Shown: positions 35,040 through 47,162, counted from the stretch's first letter. The stretch is DNA of 64,000 bases from Ceratotherium simum simum (GCF_000283155.1 NW_004454160.1:1607648-1671647), one strand, 5' to 3'. Notes: generated by a model from the letters alone, not told the origin. Program-made: numbers and translations.

Positions 35040-35405
35040 ATAGTTCATTGAATAGCTTATGAGTATTGAGTATACCTGCTGTGGTCCAGGCACTGCACTA
35101 GGTCCTGGGTATATAAAGATGAGCCAATCATGGTCACTGCCTTTAGAGAATTTGCACAGAGGTTGGAGAGAGAGATGGGTGAGCCAGCGCTTATAATACG
35201 TCTGCCCAGCATGTAATGGGAGCCCAGAGGAGGAACATCTAAATCAAACTAGGGATCTCTGAGGGCTTCTTAAGGAAGGTAATGCTTTATCCATGATTTA
35301 AAATATGAGTAGGAGTTAGCAGGATGGAGAAGAAAGAAAGGGAGGGGAAGTATTTTTCAGGTGGAAAAATGTGCATGTGTGTAGAGGTGATCATTAACAA
35401 ATTGG
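35040..35405 (+). repeat. Ancient interspersed repeat, family not assigned
   Basis: 'ggtccaggcactgcactagg', 'tcctgggtatataaagatga', 'gggcttcttaaggaaggtaa' and 'atgagtaggagttagcagga' match the unassigned ancient repeat in order. Confidence 0.5.
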
Positions 35406-37175
35406 CCACATCTAATATGTGGATTTTTCAAATCTTGCGTTTCATATGGAAGAGCTAAATCCATTTTCATCTCCAAAACTGAGAAATTAAATTTTAACTC
35501 ATAAAGTAAAAATTTTCTGCAGTCTTTAGAAAGATAGAAAAATAAAACAAAAAGGAAAAAACACAGTGCATATTATATGTCAATATAGCACAGCAAATAT
35601 TGATGTATTTTGTTTTTTTTTGCAATAAATCCAGTATTATAAAATAGGACAAAATTGTAATTTTTTAAATCAAAGATTATTCTAGATTTTTCAAGTCACT
35701 GGGCTTGAATAACTTTATAAAACAAAAATTCTATTAGTAATGTCAAAAATACCCTTATATTATTTATAACTTCAGCTTTTGTTGGTTATATTTTCTTAAA
35801 TCAAGGCATAGCTGTTTTTGAAAAGCAGTAATATTTTGCTGAACCCTATAGGAACGCTGTAGCTGAGGCCTTAATCTCTGTGGGTCTGGTATCAGCATCT
35901 CTTAAGTCAGAAACACATTTTCTATTAGATGATATCTGTACGGGCATAGGAATCCTCAGAACACTGTCAGGAAAATGAAATTAGTATCTCTCTTGTTGCA
36001 TTTATTTGCCTTTTAATCAAGCAAATTTCAAGGAGGAAGACAGATGTTTCTCCACTTTGTTTTTATTTAAATGTACCACTTGGGATTTGAAGCTTCTGCA
36101 CTTCTGTTTGTTTGGATTTTTTTTTCTTCATGGCTTGATCCCAAAAAATGGAATAAAAAGCTTAGTGAAAGCTTTGTTTGAAATTTCAGGGTGCTACGAG
36201 AATTATTGCAAATCCCTGATGTCTCCCTGTCTGCCCTCAATTCTCCTATTTTTGGTAATAATGCAAGCAGTCATTTCAGAAAACTTTGCTTTGTTCATTT
36301 TACTGAGCCTGTTCCAGACACCATGTGCCTGAAGCAACAGCAGCCAGCCACAGTCAGGGTCCTAGGGCGTAAACTCAGACTTCATCTCCCTCAAATGCTG
36401 CTGCTTGAAATTTGCATAAACGTTGAAGAGAAGATTAAAAGGGCCCTGAATACCTCCTCTTCACATATTTTAGGAACCCCAGCCATTCAAGACATTAAAA
36501 TGTCTTTTGAGTGAGCAGTGGACATATAAGCACAAACAGAACACACTGCAGACAGAGAGAGCAGGATATGAAAAAAATCATGTGAGATAGAAAACAGACA
36601 CAGGCTTATTTGAAGAGGCTACAAAGCAACAAGCAATGCCAATTTAAAACGATTACATGTTAATGCAACAAGTGAAACACATTGAAAGCTGCTCAGATTA
36701 CACTGGCTAGGGTGCAGGCTTAATTACTCATGTTAGAGATTCCTAAAACAAAGAGAGGCTTTTAAACCAGTGATTCCTAGCTGGCATGATACTGAAAAGC
36801 CCAGGAAAACCTAAGTAATTGCCTAGAGGAAATTTTAAGGAAGATTCCATCAAGTTTGTATACCTTGGGCCTGTCCCTAAATGGGCAAATTCCTGAGCAC
36901 TGGAGCTGGTTAAAATCAACGACAGCTTATTCTGTTGTTTGCAGTATTTATATACAAAAGAGGCTGATAAACTTGAATAACTACTAAAACCTTGTCTGGA
37001 CTGAGTTATAGTTAGTGCTAAACAACAAGGGTTCATGATGTGTTTCTTAGAGGTTCTTTTTGGAGTGAGTCTGAGATTGATATTAAGAGAGTCTGCTAAA
37101 GGTATATAATAAAAGCCATTTTTATTTTGTTTGTGTTTATCTTAGAGTCATTTGGATAGGTCACATTCTCTCTGT
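35406..37175. other. Intron 1, mostly unrecognised; possible conserved element
   Basis: No repeat recognised at about 36180-36530, which is less AT-rich than its surroundings and contains an octamer-like ATTTGCAT (36412-36419). About 36755-36900 is weakly MER5-like. Candidate regulatory DNA only; unverified. Confidence 0.35.
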
Positions 37176-37179
37176 CCCT

Positions 37180-37310
37180 ACCCCTAACTTCCCTCCATTA
37201 GATTGTATGGACCATGAGGGTAGAAATTGTGTTATTTGTGTTTGATTTCTATGCAATGCCTAGTAGAAGGCCATGCTCACAGTAGTTGTTCAAGAAATAT
37301 TAACAGAACT
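37180..37310 (+). repeat. L2 LINE 3' end
   Basis: 'ttagattgtatggaccatga', 'gggtagaaattgtgttattt', 'tatgcaatgcctagtagaag' and 'agtagttgttcaagaaatat' give the L2 3' terminal order. Confidence 0.65.
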
Positions 37311-37650
37311 CTATTAAAATTGAATGACATTTTTGCTCATAGACAGTGTTGATTTTACCTTTAGTGACTCAATTCTTATGTTTGCAGTGCTGTAGCTTTT
37401 TTTGTTAAGACCAGTGATTTCTGTTTTTTTTGTGGTGGTAGTTCAGTATGTCTTTTATTAGACTCTTAGTGATGGCAACTGGGAAGAACTTATTCCATTT
37501 ATTGATATCACATCATAAATTGCCCAGGGCTCTTCTATTTTTTCGGATTTCTGTTTGTTTAAACTGAGGTTTGATTGATATGACAAGTTTCCCTAAAGGC
37601 ACTATTTGTTGTGCAGTCAGTTACCAAGAATTTAAGTACTTACTATGTGA
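37311..37650. other. Intron 1, nothing recognised
   Basis: No recognised gene or repeat. Confidence 0.4.
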
Positions 37651-37651
37651 G

Positions 37652-37873
37652 CTAGCCTTTTTTGAGTTCTTACTATGTATCAGGCATTGTTCGAGGCTCT
37701 TTAAATGTATTAATTCAGTTCATTCTTACAAGGGCTCTGAGAGAGATTATTTTACAGATGAAGATACTGAAGCACCAAGAGGATACAGAGATAGTAAATG
37801 GTGGAGCTAGAATTCAGACCCAGATCCTGATTTCAGCATCCATGCTTTCAACCACTAAACTGTATTGCCTCAA
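37652..37873 (-). repeat. MIR relic
   Basis: Antisense MIR, nearly full length: 'gagttcttactatgtatcag', 'ttattttacagatgaagata', 'aatggtggagctagaattca', 'ttcaaccactaaactgtatt'. Confidence 0.8.
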
Positions 37874-37874
37874 A

Positions 37875-38450
37875 TATACAGAAAAGAAGAAATGTTTTCT
37901 ATCCTCTAGGAACTTAAAAGTGAAAAAGCAGAGAGAGTTAGAAGACTGTAGAATTAAATGCTAAATTGTGAGTTATGAGTGGTAGAGAGTAGGGGTTGGC
38001 CTGAGAGGACCAGAACTGTCAAGGGGAGGCCTTGTCAGCGAGGCAGGAGGTGAGCTGCGCCTTGGAGGAATGAGTAGAGTTTAGATAGTAGAGGGGAAGG
38101 CAGCAGTCAGAGGAAGCTGAGACCTACATGGAGGCATGGAACTGAGTTCAATGGTGAACTGTTCAAGCAAGAGACTGCATTCAAAGGTAATACTGGGCAG
38201 GTAAGGTGGGCTGCGATCTTGAAGGTGAGCGTGAGGGTGTAGATTGGAAAAGTAAGGAATGGCTTGTCCCTGGAAGAAAAGGTGCCAAGCTTGGCACTGT
38301 GTGAAGGTGCTGCGTAGACCTCTTGGCTAGTTTTTCTGAAGCCAAACTGAGAGTAAGTTTTCAGAATTGATTAAGAACTGAAAGCCGTTGTAGATTAGAA
38401 AGTAGTGGAGTGACGTGTTGCAAGTGGTGCTCCTGGAAGGTTAGATGCCA
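37875..38450 (+). repeat. Ancient interspersed repeat, family not assigned
   Basis: 'atcctctaggaacttaaaag', 'gaggccttgtcagcgaggca', 'gccttggaggaatgagtaga' and 'gtagtggagtgacgtgttgc' match the unassigned ancient repeat in order. Spurious open frames overlap it. Confidence 0.5.
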
Positions 38451-38574
38451 TTGGAAATAAAATCCTTACCATTTTGGGGGAGCTGAGAAAATGGATGTCT
38501 TCTAGTCTAAAAATGGATGACTTGAATAAGCTTATATAAGAAGGGAAAAAAACCTTTCACTCACTGGAACATTT

Positions 38575-39150
38575 TACAATCTTGACTTTTTTCAAAAATA
38601 AATCTGTGTTGTTTTCCTTGCTTAAAGCAGCCCAGTAGTTTACCCCCATACCTGGAGTAGAAGCCGTGATCTAACCCTGCCTGCCTCCCTGGCCTGTCCC
38701 CTGTTACTCTTCCCCTTGCTTAATACTCTCTAGCCATACAAACCTGGAATACCAGTTTCATTCCCATCTCATGGCCTTTACACTTGCTGTTTCCTCTGCC
38801 TGGGATCACTCTTTCCCATATCTTCATGATTCTTTTTCATTTAAATCTGGGCTCAAAGGACACCTGCTGAGAGAGGCCTTTCCTAGTCACCCTATCTAAA
38901 GTAGATCCCTACACTCCAGCCTTTGTGATTACTGTGTATCCCGTAACTGGGTTCTGTTTCCAGCAGAATCGATCACTTACCCCTGTCTGAAATGATTTAT
39001 TTATTTATTCATTTATTTATTGTCTGTCTTTCCCTAATAGAAATAAGGTTCATGAGGACAAGGGCTTTATTCTGTTAACCATGGTATTCCTGACGTCAGG
39101 GCCTGCACCTCACACGGTAGATGCTCTGTAAATATGTTCTGAATATTAGA
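38575..39150 (+). repeat. L2 LINE 3' region
   Basis: Long L2 match: 'gctgtttcctctgcctggga', 'tcatttaaatctgggctcaa', 'gagaggcctttcctagtcac', 'ttcatgaggacaagggcttt' and 'gtagatgctctgtaaatatg' in consensus order. It includes a (TTTA)n run at about 38995-39020. Confidence 0.8.
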
Positions 39151-39820
39151 AGACTAGTCCCCAAATATGCTGTAGAGAAAATATATGCAAATTGGAAAGT
39201 GGCTTCTAGATTTTGTGTCACATTGCCAAGTGATGGAGTGATGAAATTGGAATCCACTGCTTCTCTTTGTTTTTGCTCTTTTTTGGTGGGGGGGCATGCA
39301 CATATGGATACACACACTCAGTGTATGAGATTGATTTCAGTCAGCTAGTATTTATGGAGTGACTGCTGTTTGTGGCTTACGATGAAAATTTGGGAAAAAG
39401 TCACTCTTTTTGTGAGTGACTGATTTCTCTGAGTCTATTAAAACATCAGTTTAAACATTAGTTCTCTGTGGTATGACTGAGCCTTTCATTTTTCACTCTG
39501 CAAATATAAAGCTGCTTTCATCTTCATTGTTAAATTTAAATGTTTTACATTGGGAAAAAAGTAAATTGAATTTTGAAATGAGGTCTTTCTCAGTGTCACT
39601 GTTATGGTTTTGAGTTATCGAAGTTTTAACTTTTCTTTGTATGGCAAATAATTACACTGTTCATTTAGAAATAGCCCCTGAGCAAAGTCATGAATCTCAA
39701 ATTTTACTTTATTTTTCTTTTGTTTATTCAGCAATATATTATCTAGATCATCCAAGACCTCTAGTGGATTATATAGTCTTAGGAGATTCCTTAAAGTGGA
39801 CACTCCTGCTTTAGTAAAGT
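39151..39820. other. Intron 1, nothing recognised
   Basis: No recognised gene or repeat. Confidence 0.4.
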
Positions 39821-39822
39821 AG

Positions 39823-40012
39823 TTGTTCTCAAAGTGTGCTTCCTCTGACTGGTAGCATCAGCATTGCCTGGGAACTTGTTAAGAATGCACATGCCCAGGC
39901 CCCTCTAGACCTACTCAGTCAGCACTGTGGGGATGGGGTCTGGCAATCTGTGTTTTAACAAGCCCTCGAGATGATTCTGATGTGCACTAAAGTTTGAGAA
40001 CTGTGGCTTAGT
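39823..40012 (+). repeat. MER5A hAT-Charlie DNA transposon relic
   Basis: Near full length: starts 'gtagttgttctcaaagtgtg', contains 'gcatcagcattgcctgggaa' and 'gatgattctgatgtgcacta', and ends 'agtttgagaactgtgg', an inverted version of the start. Confidence 0.85.
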
Positions 40013-40399
40013 CAACGTTAAAGGTTCAAGGTAGTATGATCCTACAGATCAGCCAAATGGCATTAATTATTAGCCTTGTAAGCCCACCTCCTTTTTGGCC
40101 ACTGAATTTGATTAGTTCACTAAGGCTAGGCTGTAAAGTTATTTGCTAGATTGATTGCCACATATTGACTTTGGGTTGTTTGTATTTCTCTGAACCTGTC
40201 ACTGTAATGATTTGCCAGGACACTTAAAAGGAACAGATTGTGATTTTTTGCACCCATAGCTTTCTGAGTCATGGGTAGCTGGGTCCTTATGCCCTTCTGG
40301 ATAGATTTTTCCAGGTACCAGCCATGCCATTCATATACTTTTAAAGAGGGTGGTGTCGGTGTTGGATCACAGGGGACCTTCAGGAGCATTTTGTTCCCC

Positions 40400-40520
40400 C
40401 CTGTATGGTTTACAGGTGGGGAAGTTGAGCCCCCTTGAGGCTGTGCTTTGCTTGCAGTAGCACGGCTAGTTAGTGGTAGAGAGAGGCTTTCAGGTCTCCT
40501 GACTCCCTCTACTGCACCAG
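40400..40520 (-). repeat. MIR relic
   Basis: 'gtttacaggtggggaagttg', 'gcacggctagttagtggtag' and 'ggtctcctgactccctctac' follow antisense MIR order. Confidence 0.55.
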
Positions 40521-41051
40521 GATTCCTGCAGGGGGAGGACAGAGCTGCAGCTAGCTCTGAGCCTGCAGGACATTCCTTTCCTACTGAGAGGCTTTCTTTT
40601 TTATTTAAAGAAAAAAAACAAATAGAAAAAAGTCAGGAAGTTCTCATTGAAACTAATAAAAGTGTCTAAAGAGAATAAAAAAATCAGTTTGAGAACTTTA
40701 GTATGGAGGAAATAACCTGACATTAACTGTTTTAATTATAGTTGTTGCGTTGGGCTTATCAGTGTGGGAAGAGAGAGCATTGGAGCCCTACAGGGAAGTG
40801 GGATATGGACAACAAGATGACCCTCTTCCTGAATCTGCCTGTTCGGGGTGCAGCCTAGTGCCTGCTTGTGTGACCCCAACAGCTGTCATAGAGACAGGGC
40901 TGGACTCAGTAAGAGACCTGGATTCCAGGCCCAGCATTGCCACAGCTAGTGGTATGATGCCCATGAGGGGTCGCCTTCACTTTCTAGTAGGTGGGTATAA
41001 TAATACCTATCCTGCACATCCTGAGAAGCAAACTGTCGGATAGTGTGAAGC

Positions 41052-41296
41052 CGTGTATCACTGTAGTTAAGAGCACAACCTCTCTCACAGGATCCAGACT
41101 GCCTAGGTTCAAATTCTTCCTTCTTTACTCACTGATGTGACAATGGGCAGGTCACTTATCCTTTCTGTGGAATAGGAATAATGAAATTAACTCCTTCATA
41201 GGGTTATTGGGAAGATTGAATTAGTCTATGTAAAGTGCTTAGAATAGTACCTGATGTTTAGTAAGTGCTAAGTGCTAGCTGCTATTGTTATTACTA
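41052..41296 (+). repeat. MIR SINE, nearly full length
   Basis: One of the best preserved MIR copies here: 'cactgtagttaagagcacaa', 'ccagactgcctaggttcaaa', 'atgggcaggtcacttatcct', 'atagggttattgggaagatt' and 'tagtaagtgctaagtgctag'. A second, weaker MIR-like stretch precedes it at about 40880-41030. Confidence 0.85.
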
Positions 41297-41985
41297 TTTT
41301 TTAGATATTATTATGTTAAGAGATGAGATTTCTGTGAACCTGTTCTCAATGGTTCCATCACTTAATAACAGTACTGGGCAGATAGTGGGTTTTTATGCAG
41401 TAATTGTTAATAGAGGAGTTGTTCTAGCATCCAGCTTGTGCCTGGGCCCTGCTGTGAAAAGAAGCTGGTTTCGATGCCCAGGAAGGGCAAGCCATAGCCT
41501 CTGATATTGCACAGTTTATTCACAGAGCGGTGTGGCTGGAGGAAACTCAGAGGTGGAGATTTCTCAGTTTTGCTTTCAGGTATTTGTATGAACCATCCTA
41601 GGAGATGGGCATCTTAATAATCTTCCAGAAAAGGTTCGTGAACTTCAATTTTGATTTTTATTGTTTGGCTAGGTTTCTTTCCGTCTTGTCTTTCCATTTG
41701 TTATTAGGATCCTTGGTAAGCATTTTGGTGATGAAGATTCCAACTCTAAAAGCTAAACAATCAAGGTATTGTAATTATTCAGCGAGTGAGTGGCAGACTT
41801 TGGGTAGCCTTCCCTCTCTTTTGGCTGAAATCAGTGAAAGTTCCCACTAATGCTGTTTATTTCTGAGTAGTCTGTTTCTGGAGGGGTTAGTGTCATGATG
41901 TGCCTTGTCATTGCCTCGTAAAGCGACTGGGATTCAAGAATTTGAGAATTATTTTATCTGTTTGAATAAAATTAACTTTTCAGTT
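41297..41985. other. Intron 1, nothing recognised
   Basis: No recognised gene or repeat. Confidence 0.4.
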
Positions 41986-41987
41986 TG

Positions 41988-42180
41988 TTTACTTTGATCC
42001 CTCCTCTGCAATCTCTATTCATGGTCTACTCCTCATCTTTGTGTGAGTCTCTTCAAGTTAGAGATTATGTTTTATTCATTTCTCTGTGTGTTCTATTTCC
42101 CCTTTTTCCCCTGGATCCAAAATAGTGCCTGGTACGCACTAGGCTCTCAACTACAGTTTGTTGAATGAATATTGGTGAAG
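41988..42180 (+). repeat. L2 LINE 3' end
   Basis: 'ttcaagttagagattatgtt', 'atccaaaatagtgcctggta' and 'tacagtttgttgaatgaata' give the L2 terminus, including the usual 'gttgaatgaat' ending. Confidence 0.7.
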
Positions 42181-42660
42181 TTTCTGATTACTTCTTGAAG
42201 TGGCCTGTTCTAAAACTTTACCTGAAGGCTTAAGTAATTCTTTAATATTATGGTGACCTAGTATCTACCCAAGTCTTCCTAAATATTCATTGATGAGTCC
42301 TTATATTACTCATCTGAAGTATCCAAGTTCCAAGAGGCTCATGGCATGTCATGGATGTTATAGCTTTAATTTTTTTAATATCATTGGGAGATAGGGATGT
42401 AACAGCTGGGAAGATAGAGGCACAGAGAATCAAGAGCATCATTCAAGACCACAAAACAGTTACTGTGGGAAGAGACTCTTGGGATGAGCTTCTGTGCTTC
42501 TGTGACCCCAGAAGCCAAAAGACAAAAAACTGCTTAAAACTCTAAAGGGAGACCCACATCAGGTTGGATATGGGAATGAATATTGACGTGGAGTGGATAA
42601 CATTTCTTTGATGTCTGAGGGTTATGATTAGTGACTTATTTCTAATGTGTGTTTGTTTTT
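42181..42660. other. End of intron 1 before exon 2
   Basis: No gene or clear repeat. About 42385-42440 is faintly MIR-like. The final bases form the pyrimidine-rich tract of the exon 2 acceptor. Confidence 0.4.
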
Positions 42661-42668
42661 AATTTTAG

Positions 42669-42750
42669 CATTGCAATGTCGGGATGGCTATGAGCCCTGC
42701 GTAAATGAAGGAATATGTGTTACCTACCACAATGGCACAGGATACTGCAA
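42669..42750 (+). CDS. NOTCH2: NOTCH2 coding exon 2 (start of EGF repeat 1)
   Basis: The 82-base exon lies between a TTTTTAATTTTAG acceptor and a GTAAGT donor, entering in phase 1 and leaving in phase 2, which matches human exon 2. It completes codon 25 (Ala) and encodes residues 26-51 plus two bases of a lysine codon. The peptide reads [10 protein letters not shown], then [16 protein letters not shown], with Cys 28, 35, 41 and 51 of the first EGF-like repeat and an N-glycosylation sequon NGT at residue 46, as in human NOTCH2. Position 40 is Ile where I recall Met in human. EGF repeats form the ligand-binding extracellular region. Exon 3 lies beyond the window. In another frame this exon also supplies the last codons and the stop (42691-42693) of the upstream ORF. 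Confidence 0.97.
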
Positions 42751-43001
42751 GTAAGTTTTTCTCTGGGTTTTTTCTTTTTCATATAATTATTTTTCCTCAG
42801 TAAGACACTGGGCAAGATTTGGTCCTACTATTCCATTTTTTAATACTGCTGTGAAATGTTCCTGGTTCTCTAACTTTTCTGATGAATTTTCGTGGGGGAT
42901 GAGGACGAAAGGGTATGGATGTCAGATAAATGGTTAATAAGAACTTCTTATTATCGTCTCATTATCTTTTTCACTATGAAAAAGACTTTTCAGTGGCTGG
43001 C

Positions 43002-43078
43002 TAGTTAATATATATTAAGTATTATATATTAAGTTAATATATATTAAGTATTAAGTTAATATATATTAAGTATATATT
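43002..43078 (+). repeat. AT-rich minisatellite
   Basis: About three imperfect copies of an approximately 20-base unit built on 'agttaatatatattaagtat'. It lies about 250 bases into intron 2. Each unit is itself nearly palindromic, so the tract could form hairpins. Confidence 0.8.
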
Positions 43079-44095
43079 GCATTTTTCAGTTTAAGGCAAA
43101 GCCTTAGAATCACTCCTCAGCATGTTAGCTATGATCTCATTTTTAAGTCAAACCCAGTAAATATTAACTTTAATTCTGCCTAGTATAAGTGACTATTATA
43201 GCCATGTGAAACTTTTTTTTTTCCTAGCGTAAAAAATGCAATTCTGAAAGAGAGCCTGTGAGAGAGGAAGATGCGCAACGTACCTGTAGCGATGGGGTGG
43301 GAAGCAGGGGCTGTGGGTGAATGTCATTATTTGGGTTTAAAAGATAAGGATGAAGAATAGGCCTAGAGAGTGTAGGCTAGTTCTTAAGAGCATTTCTTTT
43401 CTTTTTCTCCAACCATCTAATCTAGCCATACTTTTTGTTTGCTTGAGGAAGCCTGTGAGATCATCTCATAGATAGCTTCTCTAGGCTTCCTATGGACCAT
43501 TTTTTTTTTCCTTCTACCTCAATTGAAAATTTTTGGTAGGAACAAGTATCCATTCTATTTATATCATGGAAAATAAAATTTGATAATATGAAATTTGTCT
43601 TTAACACTTTTGTGGTGTATATTTGTTCTTTGCTTTGGTAGAGGTACTTGCTTGATAAACAGTTTGAGTTTATGCAACATGTTTTTGTTTCTTCTCTGGA
43701 TATTTAATTGAATACCATAAATATAATAATGACTTTTGTTCCAGTCAAGTCCATTCTGACACCAGGATCTAAGTTCTTTAATATCATAAACAAGAATTTT
43801 TCCAAGTCAGAAAAAATTTTCTTCACCAAAGTGAAAATATTTTAAGCTGTGATGACAGTAAAGCTTAACAATAGGTTGTTTGGATTGGAATAAAGATAAC
43901 ATTGGAAATGAAATTTTTTATATAACTGATTGCGGGCTGCTCATTTAGCTTTTCTAGCTGGAAAAAAACCCCAAAAACATGTGATGCATTCTCCTCTAAG
44001 ATTGGAAACGCAACTGAAGATAATAAGGGAAGGAACTTAATACCTTAGAATTGGCCACTGAAATCTTGTTTATTCCCTTTTTGGCATCTGGTGTC
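43079..44095. other. Intron 2, nothing recognised
   Basis: No gene or repeat family recognised. Confidence 0.4.
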
Positions 44096-44097
44096 TT

Positions 44098-44290
44098 AGC
44101 TACATGCTTTATTCTATTATTCAGCTCTCTTGTGGTAGTTAACCCATTACACTAGGATCATTTGTCAATATGTTTGTTTTTCCTACTAGATTGTGTGGTC
44201 CTGGTCTTGGCATTTTTGTATAGTGAATGTCTAATATGGTGCCTGGTATGTAGCTAGTGCTCAACAATTTGTTTCTTCAACCAGGAGGTG
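44098..44290 (+). repeat. L2 LINE 3' end
   Basis: 'ctactagattgtgtggtcct', 'tgtctaatatggtgcctggt' and 'atgtagctagtgctcaacaa' follow the L2 terminus. Diverged. Confidence 0.6.
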
Positions 44291-45865
44291 CTCAATAGAT
44301 ACTATCATTCACATGTTTTTAAATCTATTTGTCTTAAATAAGAAGAAACTGGTCCTCTCTGAGAATTTTTTTGGCTTCACACGGTATCCAGGATGGTAGT
44401 ACTAAACAGAGAGGCAATTTAGTTCTATTTGGAGATAATTCAACTTGGCGATTTATGTAGGGAGAATTTCAAATGGGTTCTAAGTGTTGGCTTACATATT
44501 TGTAGTCTGACGTGGGGAGAGAGGATTTCTAGAGGAGACCAATCTCTGAGCACTTACCAGGAGAGGACACTAACGGTAACTTTTGGGAGAAAACAAATTT
44601 GTGTCCTACCACTCTCAAACTCTCCAACCAAGGTGAGAAAGACAAAGTTGCCCTCAGTTTCTGAAAGAAGCACTGCTAGGGAACAGGGAACTCACTTTGT
44701 GATTGACAAAAATGGAGCTGCCTGAATTCTGTCCCTGGATACTTGTTAACTGTTGATGGGATGGGTTGCTTATGGATATAGTTCTGAGTGGGTCCCTCAG
44801 ATGTTCTCCAACCCTGTTGTGAGGGAAACAAGCTCCCTGAAAAGGGAGAGTAAGGAAAAAAATGGGCAAGGCCATCCTCTTGGGACACCGATATGAACAG
44901 CAAAATTTGTAAAAAGAGAGTGTTTCTCTACCTCAGTAAAAGTAATATTAGCACCTTCAAGAGTGGCAATGTCAACATAAGTGGACACAGGGAAAGCAAG
45001 AACAGTATCAGGGAGGCCAAGTCAACCATCTGTGCAATGCTGTGCCAACCTCCACAGAATGTTAAGCAAAATTTTAAGCAAAAATAACATGTACTTGGCA
45101 GACCTTGCAGTATATCTTTACCAACTTTGCTTTTTTCCCTGGGGAAAGAAGGTAATCCAACTTGTTTAGTAAATAGTATTTTCACAAAATGGTAAATGAA
45201 TATTAGAACACTTAGAAGGTTTATAAAAATTACATCAGACATGCAGAGCATATGATTATCTTTTTATTCATGAGATGGCTTAGTGGATTAAGAAAAGAAA
45301 ACTGAAGCCAAATTCCTTTTGTTGGGGGGTGGGGTGGGAATTAATGGAAAATGTTTTAAAGTAGAAGGTATCTGACTATCTGTTTAAATAGCATAATGCT
45401 ACTGATTCAGCTGAAATATAATGGTTGTTTATAGAAATTATAGAAATCCTTGATAAGATCACATTGACAGAGGAAGATAAGTACTTTTAAAGGTTGGTTT
45501 TGTACACAGCTCACCTGTTTTTTCTCACTGTTGGAGCCTGAGTATTCTATCAGTCTTTGATTAGATTGGGATGCCAGACAAGGAGAACCTGTGTAATCTT
45601 GCATAAAACTCAATTATTGCTCCTAAATAGTTGTTGTCAGATCTTAATAAAGCCCTCTCACTACAGAGAGATAAGACATTTTATTCTCTCCCTTGTCCTA
45701 CTGGGAGGGGTAAATATATAATTAAGTTTGGCTGTCATTAATCACTTTCAAGTAGTTTGTCTCAGGCTTTCAATATAAACCATTCCAAATCCCGATTTGA
45801 TTAAAAATCATGGGCAATTCAAGTTCACTAGAATGTTGGGGGTGGGTGAGGTTACGATTTGTAAA
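44291..45865. other. Intron 2, nothing recognised
   Basis: Several overlapping open frames on both strands at about 44430-45250 have no recognisable domain and no codon pattern that I can defend. G-rich run at 45325-45337. Confidence 0.4.
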
Positions 45866-45867
45866 AT

Positions 45868-46820
45868 TCACAAAATGTGCATTTTTAAGGACATATTTAT
45901 CATAGTTTTTTGAAGTCGTTGCCTGCTAATTCTTAACATCTGGGTTGTTTTGGGGTGTGTTTCTGTCAAAAGCTCTTTCTCTTGACTATGGGTACAATTT
46001 CCCTTTACTTTGCATTTATGGTAGGTTTTATTATTTACTGGACATTGTGGGTGATGCATCTTAAAGTTTATCTTCCACTAAAGAATGTGGAGTTTTATTC
46101 TAGCAGGCAGTTACATTACTAGAAGATCACCTTGCTCCTGTGGAGGCTTGGTTTTAGGCTTTGCTGTGGTGGGTCTGTTTTGCCCTTAGTCTGATGGTGA
46201 AGGTCTTAGTCCTGGGATACAGTTCTTGCTCCCAAGGTATGACCCCTTAGGTGAGGTGTTTACCAAGCTCTGGGTTTTTCCCATGCCCCTCTAATTTGAT
46301 GGGACTTGAATTCAAACGTCTGACTCCCCAGAACCCTGCTCAGCCTTTTGGCCTTCCAGCTCTTTCTTTCCCTTGGGTTCCTAAGTATCATCTTGTTCAT
46401 ACACAGTCAGGAATCATTTAAGGATTTGAGTAGAATTGTATGCGTATTTTAGGGCTACTCCCTCTGTGGTTCTGTCTTTTCCAGGATTTCTCCTCCTCAA
46501 ATTCCAGCAGCTTTGACAGTGCCAGCTACCTTTGACTCCTCAGCCTAGTAAGACTTCCATTTTCTGCTTGCATTCTGTTCCTTTTGTGTTGCATGGACTG
46601 GGGAATACTTTCAGGGAAAAAGCTGTATAAATGTAGGTTTCATATAGTTTGCTTTTCTTTTTTCGAGGCTCATATCCCTTCCAGTTTCTGCCTGCTTTTG
46701 GTTGCTCTCTGGTAGCTTTAATATTTTGTCCAGAGTTTATAATTATTATAAACAAGAGAATTGGTCTGATATAAGTGACTCTGCCATTATTTTTAATGAT
46801 AAAAATTATAAAGGAGTCTT
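45868..46820 (-). repeat. Old L1-like 3' region
   Basis: Plus-strand text 'gcctgctaattcttaacatc', 'tctttctcttgactatgggt', 'attatttactggacattgtg', 'gaggcttggttttaggcttt' and 'tattttgtccagagtttat' matches the antisense of an old L1M-type 3' region. The subfamily is uncertain. Confidence 0.5.
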
Positions 46821-46982
46821 TCAAAATTTTCTGCTTACCACTTAGGAGGAAACTAGCATAGTGTTTGTTAAACAATGGAAAGTCATCATGTCACCATGAG
46901 TTACATAAGCTCCTGTGGATGAGTGACGGCATTTGAGAATCTCTACTTTTTCCCATAGTATCTAACTAGAAACTACATTTTA

Positions 46983-47162
46983 TTTTTTTATTTTATTGCA
47001 GTCACATTGGTTTATAACATTGTATAAATTTCAGGTGTACATCATTATACTTCTATTTCTGCATAGATTATGTCGTGTTCACCACCCCAATACTAATTAC
47101 AATCCATCACCACAACACACATGCCTACTCATCTGTTTTGCCCTCCTCTCTTCCCCCTTCAC
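46983..47162 (-). mobile_element. 5'-truncated L1 insertion
   Basis: On the plus strand a T-rich start is followed by 'tgtataaatttcaggtgtac', 'atcattatacttctatttct' and 'gttcaccaccccaatactaa', the antisense of the L1 3' UTR of ungulates and relatives. A 10-base target-site duplication (ctacatttta at 46973-46982 and 47163-47172) brackets it. Confidence 0.8.

Larger units (their letters stand above)
5471..42668 (+). other. NOTCH2: NOTCH2 intron 1
   Basis: A 37.2 kb phase-1 intron from GTGAGT (5471) to a pyrimidine-rich TTTTTAATTTTAG acceptor (ending 42668). The listed length depends on the 100-N gap near its 5' end, which is a placeholder. Its contents are repeats and unrecognised DNA, itemised separately. 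No other gene was found on either strand. A large first intron is usual for NOTCH2 and commonly holds enhancers. Confidence 0.93.

Noticed and set aside
36006..36514. Two overlapping open frames of just over 100 codons
   Set aside because: No recognisable domain, no splice or promoter context, and overlapping frames of similar length, as expected by chance in a long intron. Kept only as part of a possible conserved non-coding block.
43002..43078. Possible CRISPR-like repeat array
   Set aside because: The units are contiguous with no spacers, and the DNA is mammalian.
44429..45251. Cluster of open frames on both strands
   Set aside because: All are 60-107 codons, overlap on opposite strands and show no protein-like pattern.
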